Assembly (NCBI GenBank): GCA_041629655.1
Contig: JBFKMV010000006.1
Coordinates: 1-56,796 of the forward strand
Length of the DNA stretch: 56,796 nucleotides
From: JBFKMV01 sp041629655
Lineage (GTDB): Bacteria; Acidobacteriota; Polarisedimenticolia; Polarisedimenticolales; Polarisedimenticolaceae
Direction: 5' to 3'
Shown piece after piece: positions 35,638-43,836 of this stretch (position 1 is its first letter; every line of letters begins with the position of its first letter). Both the position numbers and the translations under genes were made by a program. The notes beneath the pieces were generated by a model. It had not been told where the DNA came from and made no database searches. It saw nothing but the letters and a program-made list of their open reading frames with translations.

Positions 35638-36479
35638 GTCCGACTCCCGTTCCGAAGCCCGCCACCGGCGGCGCCGGCGCGATCGCCGTGACCGGCGGCA
35701 AGGGTGGCGTGGGCAAGAGCAACCTGGTGATCAACCTCGCCGTCGCGCTCGGCCGCTGGGGCCGGCGGGTGTTGGTGGTGGACGGTGACCTCGGCCTGGC
35801 CAACCTCGATGTGCTGCTGGGACTCGTCCCGCAGCGCAACGTCGAGCACCTGGTGCGCGGCGAGGCGACGCTGGAGGAGCTGCTGGTCGAGGGCCCGCGC
35901 GGCATCCGGGTGCTGCCGGCGGCTTCCGGAGTGCCCGACCTGTCGCGGCTGGACGAGGTGACGCGGGGGCGGCTGCTCGGCTCGCTGGCCGCCGGGGCCG
36001 AGCTGGCCGACGACGTGCTGATCGACACCGGAGCCGGGCTCGGCGACACCACGCTGGCGCTGCAGCTCGCGGCGTCGCGGGTGCTCGTGGTCACGACTCC
36101 CGAGCCGACCTCGCTGGTCGACGCCTACGCGACGCTCAAGGTGCTGTGGTCCGCGGACCCGCACAAGCCGGTCGACCTGGTGGTCAACGCGGCGGAGAAC
36201 GACGACGAGGCGCAGCGCGCGCACGAACAGATCGCGCGCGCGGCAAGACATTTTCTCGGGCGGGAGCCGGGCACGCTGGGCCCGGTCTACCGCGATCCCA
36301 AGGTCGGCGAGGCGGTGCGGCGGCAACGCTCGCTGATGGAGCTCTACCCGACCTCGCGCGCCGGCCATTGTTACGAGCGCATCGCGCTCGAGCTGGCCGC
36401 GGGGCACGGCAACGCGAACCACGCGACGGACTACTGGCGGCGGCTGCTCGACGTCGCGACGAAGGAGCTGCCCAATTGA
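35634..36479 (+). CDS. flhG: MinD-like flagellar number regulator FlhG
   Basis: 281 residues, ATGA overlap with flhF. A deviant Walker A (K23-G-G-V-G-K-S29) and V-D-G-D-L-G-L-A-N-L-D-V-L-L-G identify the MinD/ParA ATPase FlhG (YlxH/FleN). The body matches FlhG, including the I-D-T-G-A-G-L and T-T-P-E-P-T-S-L-x-D-A-Y stretches. The first 15 residues are Pro/Gly-rich and lack the D-Q-A-x-x-L-R helix by which FlhG normally stimulates FlhF. Confidence 0.93.
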   Translation: MSPTPVPKPATGGAGAIAVTGGKGGVGKSNLVINLAVALGRWGRRVLVVDGDLGLANLDVLLGLVPQRNVEHLVRGEATLEELLVEGPRGIRVLPAASGVPDLSRLDEVTRGRLLGSLAAGAELADDVLIDTGAGLGDTTLALQLAASRVLVVTTPEPTSLVDAYATLKVLWSADPHKPVDLVVNAAENDDEAQRAHEQIARAARHFLGREPGTLGPVYRDPKVGEAVRRQRSLMELYPTSRAGHCYERIALELAAGHGNANHATDYWRRLLDVATKELPN

Positions 36480-37264
36480 GCCAGCCCTCGCGGCCCCTGC
36501 CCTGGTCCGATGCGATCCGCGAAGGCAACGCGGGCGAGCGGTCCCGGTTCATCGAGTCGCATCTCGACCTGGTGCGATACCTCGCGCTGCGCATCGCGGC
36601 GCGGCTGCCCGCCAGCATCGAGCTGGACGAGCTGGTGCACGAGGGGATCCTGGGGCTGCTCGATGCCGTGGAGAAGTTCGACCCGGCGCGTGGCGTGCTG
36701 TTCCGCACCTACGCCGAGGCGCGGGTGCGCGGCGCGATCCTGGACAGCCTGCGGCAGAAGGACTGGCGGCCCCGCTCGGTGCGCGCGATGCAACGCGATC
36801 TCGACCAGGCGGTCGGCACGCTGTCGACGATCAACGGCCGGCCGGCGACCGAGGAGGAGATCGCCGCGGCGCTGGGGCTCGGGCTCAAGGCCTACCGGCA
36901 GATGCTCAGGAACCTGCGCGTGGGTCCGTTCCTGTCGCTGGAGGACCTGGCTCCCGGGGCGGATCCCGCGGTGGTCGACGAGCGTCACCTGCCCGACGGA
37001 CCGCTGGAGCGGCGCGAGCTGATCGAGGCGCTGGGCCAGGCGATCGGCGAGCTGCCCGAACGAGAGCGACGCGTGCTGGAGCTGTACTACCACGAGGGGT
37101 TGAACATGAAGGAAGTCGGCGTCGTGCTGGGCGTCACCGAATCGCGGGTTTGCCAGCTGCACTCCCAGGCCGCCTCGCGGCTGCGCGTCATGCTGCACGC
37201 CCGGCTGCACGTGGCGCCCGCGTCGCCGCCGCGCAAGGCCGCAGGCCGAGGGGGCAGCCGATGA
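36476..37264 (+). CDS. fliA: Flagellar sigma factor sigma-28 (FliA)
   Basis: 262 residues from TTG at 36476 with AAGGAG nine bases before it; it shares four bases with flhG. Region 2 has L-V-H-E-G-I-L-G-L-L-D-A-V-E-K-F-D-P, typical for FliA (F-x-T-Y-A-x-x-R-V-R-G-A-I-L-D). Regions 3 and 4 follow (L-P-E-R-E-R-R-V-L-E-L-Y-Y, V-T-E-S-R-V-C-Q-L-H). FliA transcribes late flagellar genes. Promoters of its consensus are visible at 50772, 54865 (minus) and, less well, 43454. Its antagonist FlgM is encoded 6 kb downstream. Confidence 0.95.
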   Translation: MSQPSRPLPWSDAIREGNAGERSRFIESHLDLVRYLALRIAARLPASIELDELVHEGILGLLDAVEKFDPARGVLFRTYAEARVRGAILDSLRQKDWRPRSVRAMQRDLDQAVGTLSTINGRPATEEEIAAALGLGLKAYRQMLRNLRVGPFLSLEDLAPGADPAVVDERHLPDGPLERRELIEALGQAIGELPERERRVLELYYHEGLNMKEVGVVLGVTESRVCQLHSQAASRLRVMLHARLHVAPASPPRKAAGRGGSR

Positions 37265-38211
37265 GCCAGGAGCCCCTGCTGCGGCCCGAGGAAGTCGCGA
37301 GCGTGCTGTCGCCGGGAGAGGACGGAGAGCCGGCGGCGAGCACGGAACCGAGGAACGGCCCGAGCACCTACTCGCTGCGCGAGCCGGTGGCCATTCCGCC
37401 GGGAGGCGAGGCCGGGGCGCGCGACCGCCTGACGACCCTGATGAAGGCGGTGGAGCAGGTGCTGTCGAAGGAGCTGGAGCGCGAGCTGACGCTCGAGCTG
37501 GACGGCTTCCGGCAACAACGCTCCGCCGCCGCGCTGGCCGCCGTCAACGAGCCGGCCTGGGTCGTCTCGTTCGCGCACGCCGACGGCGGCGGGATCGCCC
37601 TGATCCTGAATCCGCTGACCGCGCTGGCGATCGTCGAGCTGGCGCTGGGCGGCTTCGGCAACGCGCCCGACACGGGACGGATGCCGACGCCGCTGGAGAC
37701 GCGGGTGATGAACCGGCTCACCGGCGCGCTGGTGCCGTCGCTGGTGCGGGCCAGCGGCGAGGACCTCAGCAATGCGACGGTCGACGTGGGCCGGATTCCG
37801 GCCAACCTCGCCTCGCCCGGCGAGATCGTCGGCGTCGGCCTGGTGCGCGTCCAGATCGGGGAATCGCAGCAGACCAGCGCGCTCGTCGCGTCGACGGCCC
37901 TGTTGGTGCCGCGCAAGACGACCGGGACCGACGAGGAGTTCCGCGTCGGGCCGCTCCACCGCGTGTTGCGCCGCTGCCGCGCCGACGTGCGACCGGTGCT
38001 GCGCGCCGGGATGGTCGGGCTCGAGGACCTGCTGGCGCTGTCGCCGGGTGCGGTGCTGCGTCTCGATGTTTCCGACGACGCCGCGATGGACCTGCGGGTC
38101 TCGGGGCAGACCGTGTTCACCGGCAGCCTGGGCCGGGACGCGGGACCGACGTTCGCCGTCGCGTGGCGGCGCGGCCGTGTTCCCGCCACCGGGGGAAAGG
38201 AGAAGTCATGA
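37261..38211 (+). CDS. fliM: Flagellar motor switch protein FliM
   Basis: 316 residues, ATGA overlap with fliA. The N-terminus has L-R-P-E-E-V-A-S-V-L, a version of the CheY-binding E-I-D-A-L-L helix. The middle domain has the R-V-M-N-R-L-T-G-A-L segment, and the C-terminal SpoA domain follows (V-L-R-A-G-M-V-G-L-E-D-L-L-A-L-S-P-G-A-V-L-R-L-D). FliM links the MS ring, FliG and FliN and receives the chemotaxis signal. No che genes are in the window. Confidence 0.9.
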   Translation: MSQEPLLRPEEVASVLSPGEDGEPAASTEPRNGPSTYSLREPVAIPPGGEAGARDRLTTLMKAVEQVLSKELERELTLELDGFRQQRSAAALAAVNEPAWVVSFAHADGGGIALILNPLTALAIVELALGGFGNAPDTGRMPTPLETRVMNRLTGALVPSLVRASGEDLSNATVDVGRIPANLASPGEIVGVGLVRVQIGESQQTSALVASTALLVPRKTTGTDEEFRVGPLHRVLRRCRADVRPVLRAGMVGLEDLLALSPGAVLRLDVSDDAAMDLRVSGQTVFTGSLGRDAGPTFAVAWRRGRVPATGGKEKS

Positions 38212-38576
38212 ACGACACCGCGCGGGAAGGCGCGTTTCTCGATCTGGAGTTTCCGGTCGAGGTCTGGCTGGCCTCGGAGCGGATCCCGCTGGACCGCCTG
38301 CTGCGGCTGGAGCCCGGCGGCATGCTGAAGCTGACCAAGGGTCCGGACGAACCGGTCGACCTCGTGGTCAACGGCTCGGTGGTCGCCCGCGGCGAGCTGG
38401 TCGTGGTGGACGGCCACTTCGGTTTCCGGGTCACCGGCAGCTCGCGGCAGGGACTCGACGGACTCGGCGACGGATCCGGTTCCGGTGACGAGGCGCAGCC
38501 CGCGGTCGAGGAGGATCCCGCGGAAGACGCGGTCGCGCCGGACGCCGCCCCCGAGCAGCAGGAGGCCGAGTCATGA
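38208..38576 (+). CDS. fliN: Flagellar motor switch protein FliN (second copy)
   Basis: 122 residues from ATG at 38208 with AAAGGAG upstream, overlapping fliM by four bases. One SpoA domain (L-D-L-E-F-P-V-E-V-W-L-A-S-E, D-R-L-L-R-L-E-P-G-G-M-L-K-L) is followed by a 40-residue acidic Gly/Glu/Ala tail. It lacks the basic N-terminal extension of the copy at 14316. Being coupled to fliM, it is the better candidate for the C-ring FliN that pairs with FliM. Confidence 0.87.
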   Translation: MNDTAREGAFLDLEFPVEVWLASERIPLDRLLRLEPGGMLKLTKGPDEPVDLVVNGSVVARGELVVVDGHFGFRVTGSSRQGLDGLGDGSGSGDEAQPAVEEDPAEDAVAPDAAPEQQEAES

Positions 38577-38953
38577 TCACGATCGCGGAGATCGGGATGA
38601 TCGCGTTGATCGCCCTGAACCTCGGCGTCGTGCTGGCGGTGCTGCTTCAGCGCACCGGCAGCCGCGCGGCGGCGAGATCCGCGGCCGACGACGTCCGCAC
38701 TCCCGAACCCGCGCTCGCGACGGCGGCAGCGAACGCGCCGGACGACGACGCGCTGCCCGAGGTGCTGGCCGCGCTGATCCGCAAGGTCGAGATCGAGGAG
38801 AGCCGCGACGCGGCCCGCGCCAGCACCACGCGGCAACGCTGGCAGGACCTGGCCCGCGGCGGCGAGGACTTGCCGGGGGCGGCCGCTTCTTGCCGGTCCG
38901 CGACGACCGCGACGCGCGGAACTCGCGGTTCCCGCGCATGGCACGTCACTTGA
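38573..38953 (+). CDS. Small membrane protein between fliN and flgF, probably frameshifted
   Basis: As written, 126 residues: one N-terminal membrane helix (about 6-25), an Ala-rich linker and a helical charged stretch. The last 25 residues in this frame have poor codon third-position GC and odd composition (S-A-T-T-A-T-R-G-T-R). The frame that stops at 38976 has nearly pure G/C third positions from about 38875 on. One extra G in the run at 38875-38879 would join the two and give about 134 residues ending near flgF. The position suggests a flagellar role like that of other small one-helix proteins of such operons; no family can be named. Confidence 0.55.
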   Translation: MITIAEIGMIALIALNLGVVLAVLLQRTGSRAAARSAADDVRTPEPALATAAANAPDDDALPEVLAALIRKVEIEESRDAARASTTRQRWQDLARGGEDLPGAAASCRSATTATRGTRGSRAWHVT

Positions 38954-38983
38954 TGAGGCAACGAGGTACGAGGTGAACCGAGC

Positions 38984-39718
38984 ATGAACAGCCAACTCTA
39001 CACGGCCGCTTCGGGAATGATCGCCGAGGAGCGGCGGCTCGAGCTGATCGCGAACAACCTGGCCAACCTGTCGACCGCGGGCTACCGCTCGTTGCGGTCG
39101 TTCTTCGAGGTCTACCGCGGCGTGGCCGAGAAAGCGCCGCCCGAGCGTCGCGCCGCCAACGCCGCGGTCGCCATCGCCGGCACCTTCGAGGTGCCCGGAC
39201 CCGGCACGGCGCGACCGACGGGACGGGCGCTGGACGTCGCCCTGCCCGCCGAGGGCCTGATCGCGGTGCGCACCGAGGCGGGCCGCGGCTACACCCGCGC
39301 CGGATCGCTGGCCGTCGGACCCGGCGGCGGGCTGATCGACGCGCTGGGGCACCCCGTGCTCGACACGCAGGGCCAGCCGATCGCGGGCCTGTTGACCGAG
39401 CCGCGCATCGAGGGCGACGGCCGGGTGTTCGACGGCGAGAACGAGGTCGGCCGGATGCTGGTCGTGCGCTTCGATGCCGACCTGCTGGTGCGCGCCGGCA
39501 AGAGCCTGTTCTCCGCGCGGGGCAACGACAAGGCGCTCGAGCCGCTGGACGAGCCCGAGCTTCAGCCGGGGTACCTGGAGGATCCGGCGGGCGATCCGGT
39601 CAGCGAGCTGGTGCAGCTGATCGAGGCGCAACGCGCCTTCCACAGCTACCAGAAAATCATCTCGCTGACGATGAACGAGGTCAACCGGCGCGCCGTCAAC
39701 GACATCGCCGGCCGCTAA
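38984..39718 (+). CDS. flgF: Flagellar proximal rod protein FlgF
   Basis: 244 residues. The N-terminal helix has the rod-protein motif A-A-S-G-M-I-A-E-E-R-R-L-E-L-I-A-N-N-L-A-N, and the C-terminus has the matching E-L-V-Q-L-I-E-A-Q-R-A-F-H-S-Y-Q-K-I motif. Shorter than FlgG and placed directly before it, as in many operons. FlgF links proximal and distal rod. Confidence 0.9.
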   Translation: MNSQLYTAASGMIAEERRLELIANNLANLSTAGYRSLRSFFEVYRGVAEKAPPERRAANAAVAIAGTFEVPGPGTARPTGRALDVALPAEGLIAVRTEAGRGYTRAGSLAVGPGGGLIDALGHPVLDTQGQPIAGLLTEPRIEGDGRVFDGENEVGRMLVVRFDADLLVRAGKSLFSARGNDKALEPLDEPELQPGYLEDPAGDPVSELVQLIEAQRAFHSYQKIISLTMNEVNRRAVNDIAGR

Positions 39719-39732
39719 CGAGGAGACGAACG

Positions 39733-40521
39733 ATGCAGAGGGCAATGTGGAGCGCGGCCTCGGGCATGCAGGCCCAGCAGGTCCAGATCGACACGATCGC
39801 GCACAACCTGGCCAACGTGAACACCAACGGCTTCAAGCGCAGCCGCGCCGAGTTCCAGGACCTGCTGTACCAGACGCTGCGGGCGCCCGGCGCCTCGTCG
39901 TCGTCGGTCACGCGGAACCCGGCGGGCATCCAGCTCGGGATGGGCTCGCGCACCGGGTCGATCAAGAAGCTGTTCAGCCAGGGCGACGTGCGCAAGACCG
40001 ACAACCCGCTGGACCTGACGATCCAGGGGCAGGGCTTCTTGAAGGTGCTGATGCCCGACGGCGCGCTCGCCTACACGCGCGACGGCGCGTTCACGGCCAA
40101 CGCCGAGGGGCAGCTGGTCAACTTCCAGGGCTACCCGCTGGACCCGCCGATCACGTTGCCGCCGGACGCGCTGACGATCACCGTCGGCGCCGACGGCACG
40201 GTCAGCGTGACGCAGCCCGGCCAGAGCACACCGACCGAGGTGGGCCAGGTCGAGCTGGCCAACTTCGTCAACCCGTCGGGCCTGTTGAGCCTCGGCGGGA
40301 ACCTGCTGCAGCCGACCGAGGCGTCGGGCACCGCGGTGGACGGCACCCCGGGTCTCGACGGGCTGGGCACGTTGTCGCAGGGCTTCCTCGAGATCAGCAA
40401 CGTCAGCATCGTCAACGAGCTGGTGAACATGATCGCCGCCCAGCGCGCCTACGACCTGAACACGCGCGCGATCCGCGCCGCGGACGAGATGATGCAGCAG
40501 CTCAACAACATGATCCGCTAG
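39733..40521 (+). CDS. flgG: Flagellar distal rod protein FlgG
   Basis: 262 residues, the standard length. A-A-S-G-M-Q-A-Q-Q-V-Q-I-D-T-I-A-H-N-L-A-N-V-N-T-N-G-F-K at the start and N-E-L-V-N-M-I-A-A-Q-R-A-Y-D-L-N at the end are diagnostic of FlgG. GAGGAG lies upstream. It forms the straight outer rod through the P and L rings. Confidence 0.96.
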   Translation: MQRAMWSAASGMQAQQVQIDTIAHNLANVNTNGFKRSRAEFQDLLYQTLRAPGASSSSVTRNPAGIQLGMGSRTGSIKKLFSQGDVRKTDNPLDLTIQGQGFLKVLMPDGALAYTRDGAFTANAEGQLVNFQGYPLDPPITLPPDALTITVGADGTVSVTQPGQSTPTEVGQVELANFVNPSGLLSLGGNLLQPTEASGTAVDGTPGLDGLGTLSQGFLEISNVSIVNELVNMIAAQRAYDLNTRAIRAADEMMQQLNNMIR

Positions 40522-40530
40522 GAGTGATCG

Positions 40531-41256
40531 ATGCGTTCACCGAATCCCTGCCGGGCGATCGTGTTGGCGGTGCTCGTGGCCTCGTCGGTCAGCGTTGCGG
40601 CCCCGCCGGAAGACGCCGTCTGCCGGCGGGCGACGCGGCTGGCGCAGGCGCAGGTCGCGCCGCCCGACCGGTTCGAGGTGCTGTCGTGCCGCTTCGGCGG
40701 CGCCGACCCGGTGCAGGCCGCGAACGTCGAGCTGGAGCCGCTGGAGGCCGACGGCCCGAACGCGTCCGGTATCGTGCGGCTGCGCTTCCGCCAGCTGGCG
40801 GACGGGGTGCCGCGGGGCGAGGCGCGGGCCACGGTGCGCGGCACGGTGCGGGGTCCGGCCCTCGTGGCCGCGCGCACGTTGTCGCGGGGCGAGCCGATCG
40901 GAGCCGGCGCGATCACGGTGGTCGAGAGCGATCTCACACGGTTGACCGCCGAGCCGCTCCGCGACCCGGCCGAGGCGTTCGGGCTCGCTCCCGGCCGCAC
41001 GCTCGGCGCCGGGCGCGTGTTGACCCGCGACCTCGTGGTCGCGGCGCCGGTGGTGCGGCGCGGCGAGATCGTCGACCTGCGGATCGAGCACGCCGGCCTG
41101 CGCGTGTCGGCGCGGGGGCTGGCGCGTACCGACGGAGCCCCGGGCGAGCGGATCGCGGTGCGGAACACGGCCAGCGGCGCCGAGCTGATCGGCGTCGTGC
41201 TGCCCGACGGGTCGTTGCGCGTCGTGCGCGGTCCGCTGGGAGGAGGTGCGCGATGA
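40531..41256 (+). CDS. flgA: P-ring assembly chaperone FlgA
   Basis: 241 residues with a signal peptide (about 1-23). The C-terminal SAF/FlgA domain contains A-R-T-L-S-R-G-E-P-I-G-A-G-A-I, R-V-L-T-R-D-L-V and R-G-E-I-V-D-L. FlgA is a periplasmic chaperone for FlgI. It sits before flgH and flgI, as expected in a diderm. Confidence 0.85.
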   Translation: MRSPNPCRAIVLAVLVASSVSVAAPPEDAVCRRATRLAQAQVAPPDRFEVLSCRFGGADPVQAANVELEPLEADGPNASGIVRLRFRQLADGVPRGEARATVRGTVRGPALVAARTLSRGEPIGAGAITVVESDLTRLTAEPLRDPAEAFGLAPGRTLGAGRVLTRDLVVAAPVVRRGEIVDLRIEHAGLRVSARGLARTDGAPGERIAVRNTASGAELIGVVLPDGSLRVVRGPLGGGAR

Positions 41257-41969
41257 GCAGCCGGGTCGTGGCGCTCGCGGCGCTGCTGATCGTCGCGCTC
41301 TCGGGCTGCGCGCCGAAGCAGCCGTTCAAGGGCCCGACGCTGGCCGACGACCTGCGCGACCTCGAGCGGGACGTGGACGTGCTGCCGCCGTTCCCCGTTC
41401 CGGCGGGCTCCACCGGCTCGTTGTGGACCGACGCCGGGCCGGGCGCGGCCCTGGTGCGCGACACGCGCGCCTTCCGCACCAACGACCTGGTCACGATCTC
41501 GATCCAGGAAAGCTCGCTGGGCAGCAACCAGGCCAGCACCGACCTCGACCGTAGCTCCGAGGCCGACTTCGGCGCCTCGACCGCGTTCGGCCTGGAGAAG
41601 GCGGCCACGGCGGCGGGCTCGTTCGCGCTGAACAAGGTGCTGTCGACCACCTCCGAGTCGAGCTTCTCGGGCGACGGCGCGACCTCCCGCGGCAACACCA
41701 TGCGCGCGTTCATCACGGCGCGGGTGATGCGGGTGCTGCCCAACGGCGACCTGGTGATCGGCGGGCAGAAGACGGTGATGATCAACCGCGAACGGCAGAT
41801 CCTGACCCTGGTGGGCACCGTGCGCCCCGTGGACGTGGACGCGCGCAACCGCGTGCCTTCGTCCTCGGTGGGCGACCTGACCGTGCGGTTGTGGGGCCGC
41901 GGCGAGGTGGACGCGACGGTGCGGCAGGGCTGGTTCATGCGGATCCTCAACCGGATCTGGCCGTTCTGA
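41253..41969 (+). CDS. flgH: Flagellar L-ring lipoprotein FlgH
   Basis: 238 residues, four-base overlap with flgA and GGAGG upstream. Lipobox L-S-G-C19. The conserved S-L-W-T-D, N-D-L-V-T-I-S-I-x-E and F-I-T-A-R-V-M-R-V-L-P-N-G-D-L stretches identify FlgH, the outer-membrane ring around the rod. This is direct evidence for an outer membrane in the host. Confidence 0.94.
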   Translation: MSSRVVALAALLIVALSGCAPKQPFKGPTLADDLRDLERDVDVLPPFPVPAGSTGSLWTDAGPGAALVRDTRAFRTNDLVTISIQESSLGSNQASTDLDRSSEADFGASTAFGLEKAATAAGSFALNKVLSTTSESSFSGDGATSRGNTMRAFITARVMRVLPNGDLVIGGQKTVMINRERQILTLVGTVRPVDVDARNRVPSSSVGDLTVRLWGRGEVDATVRQGWFMRILNRIWPF

Positions 41970-41979
41970 GGAAGGACCG

Positions 41980-43095
41980 ATGAGAGCAAGACGCTCGATG
42001 TTGATGGTGTTGCCGCTGCTGCTCGGGCCGGCGCTCGCTGCCGCGATCACGGCGCCCCAGGTGCGGGTCAAGGATCTGGCCGACGTCGAGGGCGTGCGCA
42101 GCAACCCGCTGATCGGTTACGGGCTGGTGGTCGGGCTCCAGGGCACGGGCGACGGGACGCAGGCCGCGTTCACCGTGCAGAGCCTGGCCAACCTGCTGCG
42201 GCGGAGCGGCATCTCGGTGCCCCAGGCCTCGGTCCGCGTGCGCAACGTGGCCGCGGTGATGGTGACCGCCGAGCTGCCGCCGTTCGCGCGGCCGGGGCAG
42301 CAGCTCGACGTGGTCGTGTCGTCGATCGGCGACGCCAAGAGCCTCCAGGGTGGAACGCTGCTGATGGTGCCGCTGGCCGGCCCCGACGGCGGGATCTACG
42401 CGGTGGCCCAGGGCGCGGTGTCGATCGGCGGCGCGTTCCTCGGCGGCGGCGGCGGGAACTCGGTCCAGAAGAACCACCCCACCTCGGGGCGGGTCCCCGG
42501 CGGCGCCACGGTCGAGCGGCCGGTGGTGATGCCGTTCAGCCAGGCCGGGTCGTTCCGGTTGCTGCTGCGCACCCCGGACTTCGCCACCGCGTCGAGCATC
42601 GCCCGGGCCGTCAACGACTCGCTGGGAGCAGGGACGGCGCAGGCCGAGGACGCGGTGAGCGTGCGGATCCAGCCCCCGTCGGCCCTGGCCGGAGATCCGG
42701 TGGGGCTGATGGCGCAGGTGCAGGCGGTGCAGGTGCGCCCGGACAGCCCGGCCCGCGTGGTGATCAACGAGAAGACCGGCACCGTGGTGATGGGGCACAA
42801 CGTCCGGCTGTCGCCGGTGGCGCTGGCGCACGGCAACCTGACCGTCGAGGTGCGGACCGACCTGATCCCCAGCCAGCCGCCGCCGCTGTCGGAGGGCGAG
42901 ACGGTCGTCGTCCCGCAGCGCGAGGTCTACGTCTCCGAGGAGCCGGCCCGCGTGGTGCAGCTGCCCGAGGCGGTGACGGTCGGTCAGGTCGTGGACGCCC
43001 TGAACATGATGGGCGTCTCGGCCCGCGACATGATCGCGATCTTCCAGGCGATGAAGGTGGCGGGGGCGCTGCACGCCGAGCTGGTGGTGCTGTGA
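41980..43095 (+). CDS. flgI: Flagellar P-ring protein FlgI
   Basis: 371 residues with signal peptide (about 1-21). R-V-K-D-L-A-D-V-E-G-V-R, L-I-G-Y-G-L-V-V-G-L-Q-G-T-G-D-G and V-V-M-P-F-S are family signatures. It forms the ring in the peptidoglycan layer. Overlaps flgJ by four bases. Confidence 0.96.
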   Translation: MRARRSMLMVLPLLLGPALAAAITAPQVRVKDLADVEGVRSNPLIGYGLVVGLQGTGDGTQAAFTVQSLANLLRRSGISVPQASVRVRNVAAVMVTAELPPFARPGQQLDVVVSSIGDAKSLQGGTLLMVPLAGPDGGIYAVAQGAVSIGGAFLGGGGGNSVQKNHPTSGRVPGGATVERPVVMPFSQAGSFRLLLRTPDFATASSIARAVNDSLGAGTAQAEDAVSVRIQPPSALAGDPVGLMAQVQAVQVRPDSPARVVINEKTGTVVMGHNVRLSPVALAHGNLTVEVRTDLIPSQPPPLSEGETVVVPQREVYVSEEPARVVQLPEAVTVGQVVDALNMMGVSARDMIAIFQAMKVAGALHAELVVL

Positions 43096-43502
43096 GCGAG
43101 GTCTCCCTCGACACCGCCCGGCCCGTGGCGCCGGACGCGGCCACGACGCCGACCGACGAGGCGCGTCTGCGCGAGGCGGCCCAGGCGTTCGAGTCGCTGC
43201 TGGTCCAGATGCTGGTCCGCGAGATGCGCGAGGCCCAGCTCGAGCACGGCTTCTTCGGCGACACGCCGGGGGCCTCGATCTACGAGTCGATGTTCGAGCA
43301 GCACCTCGCCGAGCGGCTGGCCGAGGACTCCCCGCTCGATATCGCCTCGATGCTGCTCGAGCAGTGGTCGGGCGGTGGGGCGAAACCGGCCGACCTGGAG
43401 CAGGTGCTGCGGGAAGTCCGTGAGGCGACCGCCCGGAAAAGCTATGGATCGGCTCAAGTTCCGGCCGTGGCTACCGATCCTATGAATGAACTCGACGACT
43501 AG
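43092..43502 (+). CDS. flgJ: Rod-binding protein FlgJ, N-terminal domain only
   Basis: 136 residues from GTG. A-A-Q-A-F-E-S-L-L-V-Q-M-L-V-R-E-M-R and Y-E-S-M-F-E-Q-H-L-A-E are the rod-binding domain of FlgJ. The C-terminal muramidase domain found in enterobacterial FlgJ is absent, so peptidoglycan must be opened by another enzyme. It ends the flhB-flgJ run; flgM has its own upstream signals. Confidence 0.87.
   Translation: MSEVSLDTARPVAPDAATTPTDEARLREAAQAFESLLVQMLVREMREAQLEHGFFGDTPGASIYESMFEQHLAERLAEDSPLDIASMLLEQWSGGGAKPADLEQVLREVREATARKSYGSAQVPAVATDPMNELDD
43454..43480 (+). promoter_or_regulatory. Candidate sigma-28 promoter of flgM
   Basis: TCAAGTTC (43454-43461), 11 bases, ACCGATCC (43473-43480), against the FliA consensus TAAAGTTT-N11-GCCGATAA. 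It matches the spacing exactly and both cores in part. It lies in the end of flgJ, about 57 bases before the flgM start. Confidence 0.45.
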
Positions 43503-43504
43503 CC

Positions 43505-43520
43505 GTGTCACAAGTGACAC
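43505..43520 (+). promoter_or_regulatory. Perfect inverted repeat before flgM
   Basis: GTGTCAC-AA-GTGACAC lies between the flgJ stop and the flgM start, downstream of the sigma-28-like element. Seven perfectly paired bases around two suit a dimeric regulator. The two-base loop is too small for a good RNA hairpin. Confidence 0.5.
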
Positions 43521-43536
43521 ACCCGGAGTAACCGAG

Positions 43537-43836
43537 ATGGCCATCAATCGCATCGACGGCGTTCCTGGCCTGCCGCGACCGGACAACACCGGCGACTCGA
43601 AGGGTGCGCGTGCGCGCTCGAGCGAATCGGCGCCGGCCGCGGGCGGAGACCGCGTGGAGCTGTCCGAGGAGGCCCGGCAGGCCGCCGCGCTACGCGCCCG
43701 CGCCGATGAGCTGCCCGAGGTGCGGGACGACCGCGTCGAGGCCGTCCGGAAGGCGCTGCGGACGGGGACCTACGAGGTGGACCCGCGGCAGCTCGCCCGC
43801 GCCATCCTGGAGTTCGAGGATGAAGTTGGCGGCTGA
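43537..43836 (+). CDS. flgM: Anti-sigma-28 factor FlgM
   Basis: 99 residues from ATG at 43537 (GGAG upstream); an ATG at 43486 would overlap flgJ. The first 40 residues are Ser/Gly/Pro-rich and disordered-looking. The C-terminal half has D-R-V-E-L-S-E-E-A-R, V-R-D-D-R-V-E-A-V-R-K-A-L and Y-E-V-D-P-R-Q-L-A-R-A-I-L, the FlgM sigma-binding helices. It holds FliA inactive until hook completion, when it is exported. Confidence 0.9.
   Translation: MAINRIDGVPGLPRPDNTGDSKGARARSSESAPAAGGDRVELSEEARQAAALRARADELPEVRDDRVEAVRKALRTGTYEVDPRQLARAILEFEDEVGG

Noticed and set aside
38939..38954. TGGCACG-N4-TTGAT, similar to a sigma-54 promoter before flgF
   Set aside because: The invariant GC of the -12 element is GA here, and the site falls within the probable coding end of the small gene before flgF; flgF is tightly packed in the operon.
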